Shown piece by piece: positions 7,283 to 16,120 of a stretch of DNA of 64,000 nt (positions are counted from its first letter, which is position 1; each line of letters opens with the position of its first letter). Where the stretch lies: assembly GCA_900470775.1 (NCBI GenBank), contig UCBZ01000042.1, forward strand, positions 17,153 to 81,152. Reading direction: 5' to 3'. Position numbers and translations under genes: made by a program. Source of the stretch: Hyphomicrobiales bacterium. GTDB taxonomy: Bacteria > Pseudomonadota > Alphaproteobacteria > Rhizobiales > Beijerinckiaceae. Under the pieces are notes generated by a model, which saw nothing but the letters and a program-made list of their open reading frames with translations, had not been told where the DNA came from and ran no database searches.

Positions 7283-8167
7283 CTACTGGCCCCCTCCGAG
7301 CGAGTGCACATAGATCGTCAGCGCCTTCACGGTGGTCGCGTCGAGGCGCGGCCCCCAGGCGGGCATCACGCCGGCGCGGCTGTTGGCGATGGTCTCGGTC
7401 AGAGAGGCCAGGTCCATGCCGTAGAGCGAGATGGCGTCGGTGAGGTTGGGCGCACCGAGCTCCTTGTTGCCCTTGCCGGCATCGCCATGGCAGGCGGCAC
7501 AGTTGGTGGCGAAGAGCTCGCGGCCCTTGGTCAGGTCGGCGCTGGCTTCCGTCGGCAGCCCAGCCAGTTCGCGGACATGGTTGGCGACGGCGCGGATCTC
7601 TGCGGGCTTAAGCAGCCCGTCCTTGCCGAAGGCCGGCATCTGGCTGACGCGGGTGTCGTTGTTGCCGGCGACGCGGACGCCGTGCTGGAGCGTCAGATGG
7701 ATCTGGTCGAGCGTGCCGCCCCAAAGCCAGTCGTCGTCGTTGAGGTTGGGATAGCCCTTGGAGCCGGCCCCGCCGACGCCGTGGCACGCAGCACAGTTGT
7801 CGCCGAAGGCGGCCTTGCCCTGCGCCATCGCGATGCGAAACAGCGACGGGTCGGCCTTGATCTGCGCGAGGGAGGCCTCGGCCAGACCGCTCGACTGGGT
7901 CGCGCGGTGCTGCTGCAGCAGAGCGAGGTCCTTGGCGATCTCGATGCGCGAGGCATAGCCGATGACGCCCTGCGTCGCGCCGGTGATCAGCGGCCAGGCC
8001 GGATAGACGACCCAATAGCCGACCGACCAGACGATGGTGGCATAGAAGATGCCGAGCCACCAGCGCGGCAGCGGCGTGTTGAGTTCGCGGATGCCGTCCC
8101 ATTCATGGCCGGTCGTGGGCACGCCGGTATGGGCGTCCACCTCGTGATGGACCTGATGCTGAGCCAT
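7283..8167 (-). CDS. ccoP: Cytochrome cbb3 oxidase subunit III, diheme cytochrome c CcoP/FixP
   Basis: The protein has 294 residues, with an N-terminal CcoP domain and one membrane anchor (LGIFYATIVWSVGYWVVYP). Two periplasmic class I cytochrome c domains follow, each with the heme-attachment motif CAACH and later methionine ligands. It passes electrons from the bc1 complex through CcoO to CcoN. The start at 8167 (MAQHQVHHEV) matches the family; an upstream in-frame extension would run into ccoQ. The gene overlaps the end of ccoQ by less than ten bases in the same operon. Confidence 0.96.
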   Translation of the reverse strand: MAQHQVHHEVDAHTGVPTTGHEWDGIRELNTPLPRWWLGIFYATIVWSVGYWVVYPAWPLITGATQGVIGYASRIEIAKDLALLQQHRATQSSGLAEASLAQIKADPSLFRIAMAQGKAAFGDNCAACHGVGGAGSKGYPNLNDDDWLWGGTLDQIHLTLQHGVRVAGNNDTRVSQMPAFGKDGLLKPAEIRAVANHVRELAGLPTEASADLTKGRELFATNCAACHGDAGKGNKELGAPNLTDAISLYGMDLASLTETIANSRAGVMPAWGPRLDATTVKALTIYVHSLGGGQ

Positions 8168-8171
8168 GATG

Positions 8172-8327
8172 TCAGTCGTCCTGCAGCGGGGTGCGGGCGG
8201 CCTCTTCGAACCGGGCCTTGTTCGACGGCCAGAAGGCATAGAGGCAGACGCAGAGAAAGATGCCGACGAAGTAGAGCAGGCCGGCGGACTGCGCGAAACG
8301 CGCGAGCCACTGATAGGTTGTGTCCAT
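8172..8327 (-). CDS. ccoQ: Small cbb3 oxidase subunit CcoQ/FixQ
   Basis: The frame encodes 51 residues beginning MDTTYQWLARFAQ, with one hydrophobic helix (LLYFVGIFLCVCLYAFW) and a charged tail. This is the classical size and shape of CcoQ, which stabilises the oxidase complex. The true gene is easily missed because the same frame stays open for more than 600 codons upstream, antisense-like through ccoO and ccoN. The ATG at 8327 has GAGG about 6 bases upstream and lies between the ccoO stop and the ccoP start. Confidence 0.9.
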   Translation of the reverse strand: MDTTYQWLARFAQSAGLLYFVGIFLCVCLYAFWPSNKARFEEAARTPLQDD

Positions 8328-8338
8328 GATGACCTCGC

Positions 8339-9103
8339 TCAGCGAATGTTGGCTTTGTCGTCGTAGAGCTTGAAATCGACGAGCGTGCCCAGCACCTGGA
8401 GATAGGCGATCAACGCGTCGGCCTCGGTGATGCGAGCCGGGTCGCCGTCGAAATCGCGGGCCTGCACCTTCGGGTAACGTGCCTCGAGCTCGCCGGCCTT
8501 GGGATGCTCCGGCGTGGCCTGAGCCCGCAGATCGGTCTCTGCCTGCGCGATCATCTCGTCGGTGTAGGGCACGCCGCCGCCCCGGTTGGCGCGCAGCTCG
8601 TTGGCGATGTCGCCGAATTTGAGCTCGTTGCGCGCCAGGAACGGATAGCCGGGCATGATCGATTGCGGCACCAATGCGCGCGGATCGGCAAGATGGCCGC
8701 GCTGCCACTCGTCTGAATACTTGCCGCCGACGCGGGCGAGATCGGGTCCCGTCCGCTTCGAGCCCCATTGGAACGGCTTGTCGTACATGCTCTCGGCCGC
8801 GAGCGAATAGTGCCCGTAGCGCTCGATCTCGTCGCGTAGCGGCCGGATCATCTGGCTGTGGCAGTTGTAGCAGCCCTCGCGGACATAGATCGCGCGGCCC
8901 GCCAGCTCGAGCGGGGTGTATGGCCGCATGCCGTCGACCTTCTCGATGACGTTCTTCAGGTAGAAGAGCGGCGCGATCTCGACCAGGCCACCGACCGAGA
9001 TCACCAGCAGCACGCCGATGATCAGGATGATGGAGTTGGTCTCGAAGATCTTGTGCTTCGACCAGAGCGACTGGCGAGGAGCCTTGTGTTCGATGCTCGT
9101 CAT
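8339..9103 (-). CDS. ccoO: Cytochrome cbb3 oxidase subunit II, monoheme cytochrome c CcoO/FixO
   Basis: CcoO here has 254 residues. An N-terminal membrane anchor ([17 protein letters not shown]) precedes a periplasmic cytochrome domain with heme motif CYNCH followed by QMIRP, typical of the FixO family. It transfers electrons from CcoP to the catalytic subunit. The ATG at 9103 has AAGGA 8 bases upstream, and that site overlaps the ccoN stop region, so the two genes are tightly coupled. Confidence 0.96.
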   Translation of the reverse strand: MTSIEHKAPRQSLWSKHKIFETNSIILIIGVLLVISVGGLVEIAPLFYLKNVIEKVDGMRPYTPLELAGRAIYVREGCYNCHSQMIRPLRDEIERYGHYSLAAESMYDKPFQWGSKRTGPDLARVGGKYSDEWQRGHLADPRALVPQSIMPGYPFLARNELKFGDIANELRANRGGGVPYTDEMIAQAETDLRAQATPEHPKAGELEARYPKVQARDFDGDPARITEADALIAYLQVLGTLVDFKLYDDKANIR

Positions 9104-9115
9104 GGAAGGCGATCC

Positions 9116-10783
9116 TTACTCGGCCGGCACGAGGCTGGGCTGCAGAGGGGCGCTGTCTTGGGCGCTCTCGGGCGTTCCGCTGCGGACCGTCATCCAGAGG
9201 TTGAAGACCATGATCAGCGCGCCGGTCAGGAAGAGTGCGCCGCCGAGCGCGCGGATGGCATAGAAGGGATGCATCGCCGCGACCGTCTCGATGAAGGAGT
9301 ATTCGAGGAAGCCGAGCGGGGTGTAGGCCCGCCACATCAGGCCCTGGAGGATGCCGGAGACCCACATCGCCGAGATGTAGAAGACGATGCCGAGCGTCGA
9401 GATCCAGAAGTGCCAGCTCACGAGCTTGAGCGAATACAGCTCCTTGCGGTTCCAGAGCCAGGGCACGAGGCAGTAGATCGCGCCAAACGAGATATAGGCG
9501 ACCCAGCCGAGCGCTCCGGAATGGACATGGCCGATCGTCCAGTCTGTGTAGTGGGAGAGCGAGTTGACCGCCTTGATCGACATCAGCGGCCCCTCGAAGG
9601 TCGACATGCCATAGAAGGCCAGCGAGACGACCATCATCCGCAGCACGGGGTCGGTACGCAGCTTGTCCCAGGCACCTGACAGCGTCATCAGGCCGTTGAT
9701 CATGCCACCCCAGGACGGCATCCAGAGCATGATCGAGAAGGTCATGCCGAGCGTCTGGGCCCAGTCGGGCAGGGCGGTGTAGTGCAGGTGGTGCGGACCC
9801 GCCCAGATGTAGAGGAAGATCAGCGCCCAGAAGTGGATGATCGAGAGCCGGTAGCTGTAGACCGGCCGGCCGGCGCGCTTGGGCACGAAGTAATACATGA
9901 TCGCGAGGAAGCCGGCGGTCAGGAAGAATCCGACCGCGTTGTGGCCGTACCACCACTGGAACATCGCATCCTGCACGCCCGACCACAGGATATAGGACTT
10001 CGGCGAGAGGACCGAGACCGGCAGCGCCAGGTTGTTGCCGATATGCAGGACCGCGATGGTCAGGATGAAGGCGAGATAGAACCAGTTCGCGACATAGATG
10101 TGGGGCTCCTTGCGCTTGGCCAGCGTCAGCAGGAACACCAGCAGGTAGACCACCCAGACGATGGTGAGCCAGAGATCGGCGTACCATTCCGGCTCGGCGT
10201 ATTCCTTGCCCTGGCTGATCCCCAGCAGGTAGCCCGTGCCGGCGATGACGATGAAGAAATTATAGCCCAGGATCACGAACCAGGGCGCGATGTCGCCGGC
10301 CAGCCGCGCCCGGCAGGTGCGCTGCACGACGTAGAAGGAGGTGCCGAGCAGCACGTTGCCGCCGAAGGCGAAGATCACGGCCGAGGTGTGCAAGGGCCGC
10401 AGGCGGCCGAAATTGATCCAGGGCAGATCGAAGTTCAGGACCGGAAAGGCGAGCTGCAGGGCAATGATCAGGCCGACCGAGAAGCCGGCGATACCCCAGA
10501 ACATCGCGGCGATCGTCGCGAACTTGACCGGCTCCATGTTGTAGTTCGGGCGCCCGTCGATCTCCTGCGGCGCGGGCACCTGGCCCGGCTGGAACAGGCG
10601 GTTGGCGATGAGGATCAGGCTGCCAAGGGCCGCGGCGATCGCCAGCGTCACGTGGAAGGCATAGCCGGAATCCTCGGTCAGCGCCGCGATCAGAACCAGC
10701 GGCAGAACCGCTCCGCCTGCGAGCACCATGCCGGCGAACTCGCCCATGGTTGCCCGTCTGACAGGAGAGACAATCGCTCCCAT
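9116..10783 (-). CDS. ccoN: Cytochrome cbb3 oxidase catalytic subunit I CcoN/FixN
   Basis: CcoN is a 555-residue heme-copper oxidase subunit with about 12 or more membrane helices. Characteristic stretches are [14 protein letters not shown], which holds active-site histidines, [20 protein letters not shown], with CuB ligands, and [14 protein letters not shown], with heme-ligand histidines. It reduces oxygen to water at very low oxygen levels and pumps protons. The ATG at 10783 is preceded by GGGGGA at 7 bases; an in-frame ATG at 10747 has no ribosome site. It is the first gene of the ccoNOQPGHIS operon and follows a FixK/FNR-type box. Confidence 0.97.
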   Translation of the reverse strand: MGAIVSPVRRATMGEFAGMVLAGGAVLPLVLIAALTEDSGYAFHVTLAIAAALGSLILIANRLFQPGQVPAPQEIDGRPNYNMEPVKFATIAAMFWGIAGFSVGLIIALQLAFPVLNFDLPWINFGRLRPLHTSAVIFAFGGNVLLGTSFYVVQRTCRARLAGDIAPWFVILGYNFFIVIAGTGYLLGISQGKEYAEPEWYADLWLTIVWVVYLLVFLLTLAKRKEPHIYVANWFYLAFILTIAVLHIGNNLALPVSVLSPKSYILWSGVQDAMFQWWYGHNAVGFFLTAGFLAIMYYFVPKRAGRPVYSYRLSIIHFWALIFLYIWAGPHHLHYTALPDWAQTLGMTFSIMLWMPSWGGMINGLMTLSGAWDKLRTDPVLRMMVVSLAFYGMSTFEGPLMSIKAVNSLSHYTDWTIGHVHSGALGWVAYISFGAIYCLVPWLWNRKELYSLKLVSWHFWISTLGIVFYISAMWVSGILQGLMWRAYTPLGFLEYSFIETVAAMHPFYAIRALGGALFLTGALIMVFNLWMTVRSGTPESAQDSAPLQPSLVPAE

Positions 10784-10851
10784 GAATCATTCCCCCGTAA
10801 AACCGTTGCGCTGCTCGGGTCGAGCCTTACAGGCGCCCGCATCAGTCAGGT

Positions 10852-10865
10852 TTGATCCATGTCAA
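10852..10865. promoter_or_regulatory. FixK/FNR-type box controlling the cco operon
   Basis: TTGAT-CCAT-GTCAA at 10852-10865 matches the FNR/FixK consensus TTGAT-N4-ATCAA with one mismatch. Its centre is about 75 bases upstream of the ccoN ATG. Reading toward ccoN, a TGTAAG hexamer (10826-10831) lies where a -10 element would be if the box sits near -41.5. That is the class II activation geometry known for fixNOQP promoters. Microaerobic induction follows from this, though the regulator gene is not in the window. Confidence 0.8.
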
Positions 10866-10976
10866 AGAGGCCTCCCACGCCGCCGCCTTCGCGCCACGGC
10901 CTTGATCTCCTCAGGGTCCGGCCTGCCATGGCGCGCAGCCAGCCATTTTGTCGCTTTCAGGCCAGAACATGTCGTA

Positions 10977-11008
10977 TTCCAACACATCGCGGAGGGGATG
11001 CGTTGGAA
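10977..11008. promoter_or_regulatory. 32-bp palindrome upstream of the amino-acid ABC/oxidase genes
   Basis: TTCCAACACATC (10977-10988), eight bases, then GATGCGTTGGAA (10997-11008) form an inverted repeat matching at 11 of 12 positions. Its centre is about 53 bases before the ATG of the substrate-binding protein at 11046, and it lies clear of that gene's ribosome site. This is the position and size of a dimeric repressor or activator site. No regulator is encoded next to it, so the binding protein is unknown. Confidence 0.5.
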
Positions 11009-11045
11009 CTCTAGCGGTCACAAAAAAACGAGGGGACCGACCGAC

Positions 11046-11879
11046 ATGAATCGTCTTGCCATTCTTGCGTCCAGCTTGGCGCTGGCCTGCGCCGCGGCCC
11101 TGGCCGCCCTGCCTGCCGCGGCCCAGGATTCGCTGGCTAAAATCAAGGAGAAGGGCGTCCTCTCCGTGGGCGTCAAGAACGACTACAAGCCCTGGGGCTT
11201 CCTCGAGCCGTCGGGCAAGATCGTCGGGCTGGAGATCGATCTCGCCCAGGCCGTCGCCGACAAGATCGGCGTCAAGCTCGAGATGCTGCCGGTGACCGGC
11301 GCCAACCGCATGGAATTCCTCAAGCAGGGCCGCATCGACATGATCGTGGCGACGATGGGCGACACCGCCGATCGCCGCAAGATCGTCGGCATGGTCGAGC
11401 CGAACTACTATGCCGGCGCGACCAACGTCATGGCGCCCAAGAGCGCCGGGCTGAAGAAGTGGGAAGACCTCAAGGGCCGCAAGGTCTGCGCCGTGCAGGG
11501 CGCCTATTACAACCGCCGCGTCTCGCAGCTCTACACGCCCGATCTGACGGTTTTCCCGACGGTTCCCGATGCCCTCAATGCGCTGGCCGGCAACAACTGC
11601 GTCGCCTTCCTGTTCGACGACACGCTGATCGTCTCGACGCTCTCGGCCGGCGATCCGAAATGGGCCAATTACGAGATGCCGCTGGTCTCCGAGGACCCGC
11701 AGCTCTGGGCGATCGGCATCCGGCTCGAGGACATGGACGGCCCGCTCGGAAAGATCGTCAAGGACATCTCGACCGACTGGCACAAGAGCGGCAAGCTGCT
11801 CGAACTCGAGACGAAATGGGGCATCAAGCAGAGCCCCTATCTGATCGAGACCAACAAGAAGCTGAAGGCGGCGTCGTAG
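11046..11879 (+). CDS. Amino-acid ABC transporter substrate-binding protein
   Basis: This is a periplasmic type II binding protein of 277 residues (SBP_bac_3 family). A signal peptide covers about residues 1-27 and ends PAAAQ. The mature protein begins with DSLAKIKEKGVLSVGV, typical of polar amino-acid receptors. An arginine in DRRK and an aspartate in FLFDD are at the positions that usually bind the alpha-carboxyl and alpha-amino groups, so an amino-acid-like ligand is likely. GAGGGG lies 10 bases before the ATG. It heads a plus-strand set with two permeases, an ATPase and a two-subunit flavoenzyme, which suggests that the ligand is imported in order to be oxidised. The exact ligand cannot be read from the sequence. 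Confidence 0.88.
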   Translation: MNRLAILASSLALACAAALAALPAAAQDSLAKIKEKGVLSVGVKNDYKPWGFLEPSGKIVGLEIDLAQAVADKIGVKLEMLPVTGANRMEFLKQGRIDMIVATMGDTADRRKIVGMVEPNYYAGATNVMAPKSAGLKKWEDLKGRKVCAVQGAYYNRRVSQLYTPDLTVFPTVPDALNALAGNNCVAFLFDDTLIVSTLSAGDPKWANYEMPLVSEDPQLWAIGIRLEDMDGPLGKIVKDISTDWHKSGKLLELETKWGIKQSPYLIETNKKLKAAS

Positions 11880-11925
11880 CTCTCGGCGGTCGCTGAAGCG
11901 TAACCCGATGCCAAACCCTCCACGG

Positions 11926-12011
11926 CATCCCGGGCTTGACCCCGGATCCATCATCGAGCGCTGCGCTCTGCGATGGATCCCGGAGCTCCGCTTCGCTGCG
12001 TCCGGGATGAC
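11926..12011. repeat. REP-like palindromic element between binding protein and permease
   Basis: An outer pair CATCCCGG/CCGGGATG encloses an inner pair built on GGATCCATC (11944-11952) and GATGGATCC (11972-11980), and the element ends GGGATGACG. Similar GC-rich palindromes ending in ATGACG occur at 47630, 48990 and 61431. Because it lies between genes of one operon it could act as an mRNA stabiliser that raises receptor level over the membrane subunits, as known for REP elements in other transport operons. Confidence 0.6.
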
Positions 12012-12044
12012 GTCGCGGATGGGGCAACGGCACGGCAAATCGCG

Positions 12045-12785
12045 ATGATCGCCGCCTTCTTCGAGCGCCTGAACGAGACGCAGGGGCTGAACTTCTCGGT
12101 CTTCTACGACGCCTTCGACCGCTCGCGATTCCTGACGGGGCTCTGGACCACGAGCTATATCTGCGTGGTCGCGATCCTCGCCTCGCTGCTGCTCGGCCTG
12201 CTCGGCGTCTGGGTCGCCGGCAGCGGCTCGCGGCTCGGGCGTCTGCTCGTGCGGGCTTACGTCCAGTTCTTCCGCAACACGCCGCCGCTGGTGCAGCTGT
12301 CCTTCTTCTATTTCGCCGTTGGCGGGCTGCTGCCCACGGTATCTGACGGCTTCGGCGGGCAGTCGCCGCTGGTCTCGGGGACGGGCTGGGCGATCATCGC
12401 GCTGTCGCTGTTTGCCGGCGCCTTCAATGTCGAGATCTTTCGCGCCGGCATCGAGGCCGTGCCCTCGACCACGGTCGAGGCGGCGGAATCCCTCGGCTAC
12501 ACGCGGCTGCAGCTCTATATCCATGTCGTGCTGCCGCTGGCCTTCCGGATCTGTCTGCCGGCGCTGAACAACAACCTCGTCAACCTCGTGAAGACGACGA
12601 CATTGGCCTACGCGATCGGCGTGCCCGAGCTGCTCTATGCCGCGTCGCAGATCTGGTCGGAGAGCTTCAATGTCCGCGAGATGATGAACGTCCTGCTGGT
12701 GACCTATGTCCTGCTCGTCGCCGTGCTGGTCTTCGTGATGGGCCGTTGGGAGAGGGCAATGCGCATCCCCGGCTATTCGACATGA
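12045..12785 (+). CDS. Amino-acid ABC transporter permease (first subunit)
   Basis: This 246-residue inner-membrane permease of the HisM/GltJ family has about five membrane helices. The EAA motif that contacts the ATPase reads EAAESLGYTRLQLYIHVVLP, and the early QFFRNTPPLVQL stretch is typical of polar amino-acid permeases. The ATG at 12045 is the first plausible start downstream of the repeat; no strong ribosome site is visible, so the start is less certain. Its stop overlaps the start of the second permease as ATGA, which implies coupled translation and a heterodimeric channel. Confidence 0.87.
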   Translation: MIAAFFERLNETQGLNFSVFYDAFDRSRFLTGLWTTSYICVVAILASLLLGLLGVWVAGSGSRLGRLLVRAYVQFFRNTPPLVQLSFFYFAVGGLLPTVSDGFGGQSPLVSGTGWAIIALSLFAGAFNVEIFRAGIEAVPSTTVEAAESLGYTRLQLYIHVVLPLAFRICLPALNNNLVNLVKTTTLAYAIGVPELLYAASQIWSESFNVREMMNVLLVTYVLLVAVLVFVMGRWERAMRIPGYST

Positions 12786-13636
12786 GTGCGGGCGCGACCG
12801 ACCTTCCCGTCCTGCTGCCCTATCGCGCCCCGGCGCCGATCGCGCCCTCGGGCCTCGCAGCCCCGGTTCTGCTGGGCGGCGGGACATTCGCCGCCTTCGC
12901 CATCCTGTTCGGGGCGTCGCTTGCGCTGGCCCAGGTCACGGCGCGACCGGCCGGGGAGGGGGCGACCACCGTCCTGCTGCGCTGGGCGCCGCTGATCTTC
13001 CAGGGCTTCCTGTTCAACATCCTGATCAGCTTCCTCTCGATGGCGCTGGGCACGCTCATTGGCGTGCTGGTCGGCATCGCGCAGGTCTCGCTGGTCGCAC
13101 CCCTGCGCAAGACTGCCTGGGGCCTGACCCAGTTCTTCCGCAATGCACCCTGGCTGGTGCTGCTGTTCTACGCGATGTTCCTGCTGCCCTTCGAGTTCCG
13201 GGTTTTCGGGCTGACCATCGCCTTCCCGGCCTGGGTCAAGGCGATCATCGGGCTGGCGCTGCCAGTCGCGGCCAATGTCTCGGAGATCGTGCGCGGCGGC
13301 GTCCGCTCGATTCCCTCGGGCCAATGGGAATCGGCCGAGGCGCTGGCCTTCACCCGCCGGCAGACCATGTGGATGATCATTCTGCCGCAGGCTTTCAAAC
13401 GGATGATCCCGCCCTGGATGAACCTCTATGCCATCCTGACCATGGCGACGACGCTGATCTCGGTCGTCGGCATCCAGGACGGGCTGACCATCACCCGCGC
13501 GGCGCTCGTGGCCGAGAGCCGGCCCGAACTGATGATCCCGATGTACACCCTGCTGCTGCTGATGTTCTTCGCCTATTGCTACCCGATCGCGCGGGCGACC
13601 ATGGCGCTCGAACGCCGTTTCAACGTGAAGGCTTAG
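12782..13636 (+). CDS. Amino-acid ABC transporter permease (second subunit)
   Basis: The second permease has 284 residues and belongs to the GltK/HisQ family. It has an N-terminal extension and one extra helix before the core. The core shows FFRNAPWLVLLFY and an EAA-like loop ESAEALAFTRRQTMWMIILP. The ATG overlaps the TGA of the first permease (ATGA), which fixes the start. It is expected to pair with that permease and with the ATPase seven bases downstream. Confidence 0.9.
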   Translation: MSAGATDLPVLLPYRAPAPIAPSGLAAPVLLGGGTFAAFAILFGASLALAQVTARPAGEGATTVLLRWAPLIFQGFLFNILISFLSMALGTLIGVLVGIAQVSLVAPLRKTAWGLTQFFRNAPWLVLLFYAMFLLPFEFRVFGLTIAFPAWVKAIIGLALPVAANVSEIVRGGVRSIPSGQWESAEALAFTRRQTMWMIILPQAFKRMIPPWMNLYAILTMATTLISVVGIQDGLTITRAALVAESRPELMIPMYTLLLLMFFAYCYPIARATMALERRFNVKA

Positions 13637-13642
13637 ACGGAC

Positions 13643-14395
13643 ATGGCAAGCCGGCATCAACTGGGCGAGCCCGTCGTCGTGGTCGCGGGCGTCGAGAAAT
13701 CCTTCGGCAGCTTCAAGGTGCTCAAGGATGTCGGACTGATCGTGCGGCGCGGCGAGACCGTCTGCATCATCGGCCCGTCCGGCTCGGGCAAGTCGACGCT
13801 GCTGCGCTGCATCAACGGGCTCGTGCCGATCAGCAAGGGCTCGATCACGGTCGCCGGCCGCGAGGTCAACGATCCGCGCCTCGACAAGCTGAGTTTGCGC
13901 CGCGACGTTGGCATCGTCTTCCAGCAATACAATCTCTTCCCCCACAAGAGCGCGCTGCAAAACGTCATGATGGCGCCGATCCATGTCCTCAAGCAGGACA
14001 AGGCCGAGGTCGAGGAGCGGGCGCGCCGGCTGCTCGCCAAGGTCGGCCTCTCCGACAAGCTCGCGAGCTATCCCGGCGAATTGTCGGGCGGGCAGCAGCA
14101 GCGTGTAGCGATCGCGCGCTCGCTGGCGATGAACCCCAAGGTCATGCTGTTCGACGAGGTGACCGCCGCGCTCGATCCCGAGACCAAGAAGGAGGTTCTG
14201 GTGACGATCCAGGACCTCGCCGCGGAGGGCATGACCTGCATCCTCGTGACCCACGAGATGGGCTTCGCTCGCGAGGTCGCCGACCATGTCTATTTCACCG
14301 ACGGCGGGCTGATCGTCGAGCATGGACCGCCGGCCGAGCTCTTCGGCGCACCGCGCGAGGAGCGCACGAAGGCCTTCCTCGACAAGGTGCTGTGA
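13643..14395 (+). CDS. Amino-acid ABC transporter ATP-binding protein
   Basis: This 250-residue ATPase is of the GlnQ/HisP type. Walker A is GPSGSGKST, the signature is [14 protein letters not shown], and Walker B is [13 protein letters not shown] with the following H-loop VTHEMGF. It drives import of the ligand caught by the receptor encoded at 11046. It starts seven bases after the second permease and precedes the flavoenzyme genes by about 70 bases, so transport and catabolism are likely expressed together. Confidence 0.93.
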   Translation: MASRHQLGEPVVVVAGVEKSFGSFKVLKDVGLIVRRGETVCIIGPSGSGKSTLLRCINGLVPISKGSITVAGREVNDPRLDKLSLRRDVGIVFQQYNLFPHKSALQNVMMAPIHVLKQDKAEVEERARRLLAKVGLSDKLASYPGELSGGQQQRVAIARSLAMNPKVMLFDEVTAALDPETKKEVLVTIQDLAAEGMTCILVTHEMGFAREVADHVYFTDGGLIVEHGPPAELFGAPREERTKAFLDKVL

Positions 14396-14462
14396 CAACC
14401 GATCGAACGCCTGGTCATGACCGCGGGCGGCAAGGCGGTCTCATGAGGGAACGAAACGCGCC

Positions 14463-16094
14463 ATGGCTTCGACCATTCCGCCCGATCCGAAATCCGTCGC
14501 CGGCAAGGCCCTGCAGGTCGAGGAGCGCACGCAGCTTCTCGTGATTGGCGCCGGGCCGGCCGGGCTTGCCGCTGCGATCGAGGCGGCCGGGCAGGGCCTC
14601 TCGGTCGTGCTCGTGGACGAGAACCCGGTCTCCTTCAAGACGATGGGCGACGAGGTGCCGCTGCATTACGGGCAGGGCATGTCCGGGCTGGCGCGCAACC
14701 GCAACGCCATGCTGGAGGCCTTCATCGCCTCGGAGCCGCTAATCGAGATCGCCTTCGAGGCCGGCGTCGACGTCCGTCTCGGCACCGCCTGCTGGGGCGT
14801 CTACGCCAACGGCCCCTCGGTGACCTGGCTGCCGGGTCTGGTTGCCGGGCTGAACGACGAGGAGCGCTCCTGGATGCTCCAGGCCGACCATGTCGTGGTC
14901 GCCGCCGGTCGTCGCGATATGGGGCTGGGCTTTCCCGGCTGGGAGAAGCCCGGCGTGATGGGCGCGACCGCGGCCGTGGCCCTGGCCTCGCGCTATGGCG
15001 CGTTCGCACCGCGCCGGGTCGTGGTCCTGGGATCGTCTGCGGAGGCCGTGAGCGCCGCGCTCGCGCTCCGCGAGGCCGGCATCGAGATCGTCGCGATCAT
15101 CGAACAGGCGGCCGAGCCGCTCGGTGAAGCCGGTCTGATCGCGACGCTGCGCGGGGGCGGCACGGAGATCCTGACCGGCCATGTCGTGCGCGAGGCTCTG
15201 GGCCGTGATGGGGTTGAGGCGGCGCTGGTCAGCGCGATCGATGCGGCTGGCCGCGTGACCGGCGCGGAACGCGAGATCGCCTGCGACGGCATCGTGCTCG
15301 CGGTGGGGGCGACGCCGGTCGTCGATCTAATCGACGCGCTCGGCTGCAAGGTCGCCTTCCAGGCCGAACGCGGCGGCTATGCCCCGCTGGTCGATGCCGA
15401 CCAGCGCACCAGCCTTCGTCCTGTCTTCGCGGTCGGGGATTGCGCCGGCATCTGGCCGTCGAAGTCACTGGATCGGGCGGTCGCGGAGACCGAAGGCCGG
15501 CGCGCGGTCGCTGCCATCATCCACGATCTCGGGCTCGATGACGGACGCACCGTGCCAGAAGCCGTCGTGCCCGACGCCGCAACCCATGACATCGACGCCT
15601 ATCGCCTCGCCTGGGTGCGCGCCAGCGTGATCGAGGCCCGCGCCGAGTTCCATGTCTGCCAATGCGAGGAGGTCACGGCCCGAGAAATCCTCGAGGTCCG
15701 CCCGCCGCGCTATCTCGACTGGCAGAACGAACGCCGCAACGACCGTTCGCTCGCGGCGCTTCTCGGCGAGGAGCCGCCAAATCCCGACCAGATCAAGCGC
15801 CTGACGCGGGCCGGCATGGGGCCCTGCCAGGGCCGGCGCTGTCGCGAGCAGGTCGCAGGCCTGCTGGCGCTGGGCGCGGCGATGCCGTTGTCGTCGATCC
15901 CGCTGGCCGGCTATCGCGCGCCGGTTCGGCCGCTGCCGCTCTCGGTCGCGGGCCAGATTCCGGAGGCACCCGAGCAGGCCGAGCATTGGGACACCTGGTT
16001 TGGCATGCATGCGCAATGGCGTCCGTTCTGGGACGTGCCGGAGTTCTATACGGTCGCGAGCAATGACGCGACCGGGCCCGTGGCGAGCGAGTGA
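14463..16094 (+). CDS. HcnB/OoxA-like alpha subunit of a flavin dehydrogenase with a BFD-like [2Fe-2S] domain
   Basis: The protein has 543 residues. An N-terminal FAD motif GAGPAGLAAAIEA (about residues 30-42) is followed by a pyridine-nucleotide oxidoreductase fold. A C-terminal cysteine-rich domain shows CQC and then GPCQGRRC, the pattern of BFD-like [2Fe-2S] domains. Proteins of this build are the alpha subunits of hydrogen cyanide synthase (HcnB), opine oxidases (OoxA) and D-hydroxyproline dehydrogenase. The beta partner follows 26 bases downstream. These enzymes usually also need a small [2Fe-2S] gamma subunit of about 100 residues; I see neither a separate gene nor an N-terminal fusion for it here. 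Linked to an amino-acid ABC importer, the likely substrate is an opine, an imino acid or an N-substituted amino acid. Confidence 0.82.
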   Translation: MASTIPPDPKSVAGKALQVEERTQLLVIGAGPAGLAAAIEAAGQGLSVVLVDENPVSFKTMGDEVPLHYGQGMSGLARNRNAMLEAFIASEPLIEIAFEAGVDVRLGTACWGVYANGPSVTWLPGLVAGLNDEERSWMLQADHVVVAAGRRDMGLGFPGWEKPGVMGATAAVALASRYGAFAPRRVVVLGSSAEAVSAALALREAGIEIVAIIEQAAEPLGEAGLIATLRGGGTEILTGHVVREALGRDGVEAALVSAIDAAGRVTGAEREIACDGIVLAVGATPVVDLIDALGCKVAFQAERGGYAPLVDADQRTSLRPVFAVGDCAGIWPSKSLDRAVAETEGRRAVAAIIHDLGLDDGRTVPEAVVPDAATHDIDAYRLAWVRASVIEARAEFHVCQCEEVTAREILEVRPPRYLDWQNERRNDRSLAALLGEEPPNPDQIKRLTRAGMGPCQGRRCREQVAGLLALGAAMPLSSIPLAGYRAPVRPLPLSVAGQIPEAPEQAEHWDTWFGMHAQWRPFWDVPEFYTVASNDATGPVASE

Positions 16095-16120
16095 GCAGGC
16101 CTTAGCGAGCGAGAATTGCC

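Noticed and set aside
5853..7313. 486-codon plus-strand frame opposite ccoG
   Set aside because: Antisense shadow of ccoG with unbiased composition and no ribosome site or family.
8172..10187. A 671-codon open frame on the minus strand across ccoO and ccoN
   Set aside because: Only its last 51 codons (CcoQ) are real. The rest is Arg/Pro/Ala-rich out-of-frame translation of ccoO and ccoN, which have clear families in their own frame.
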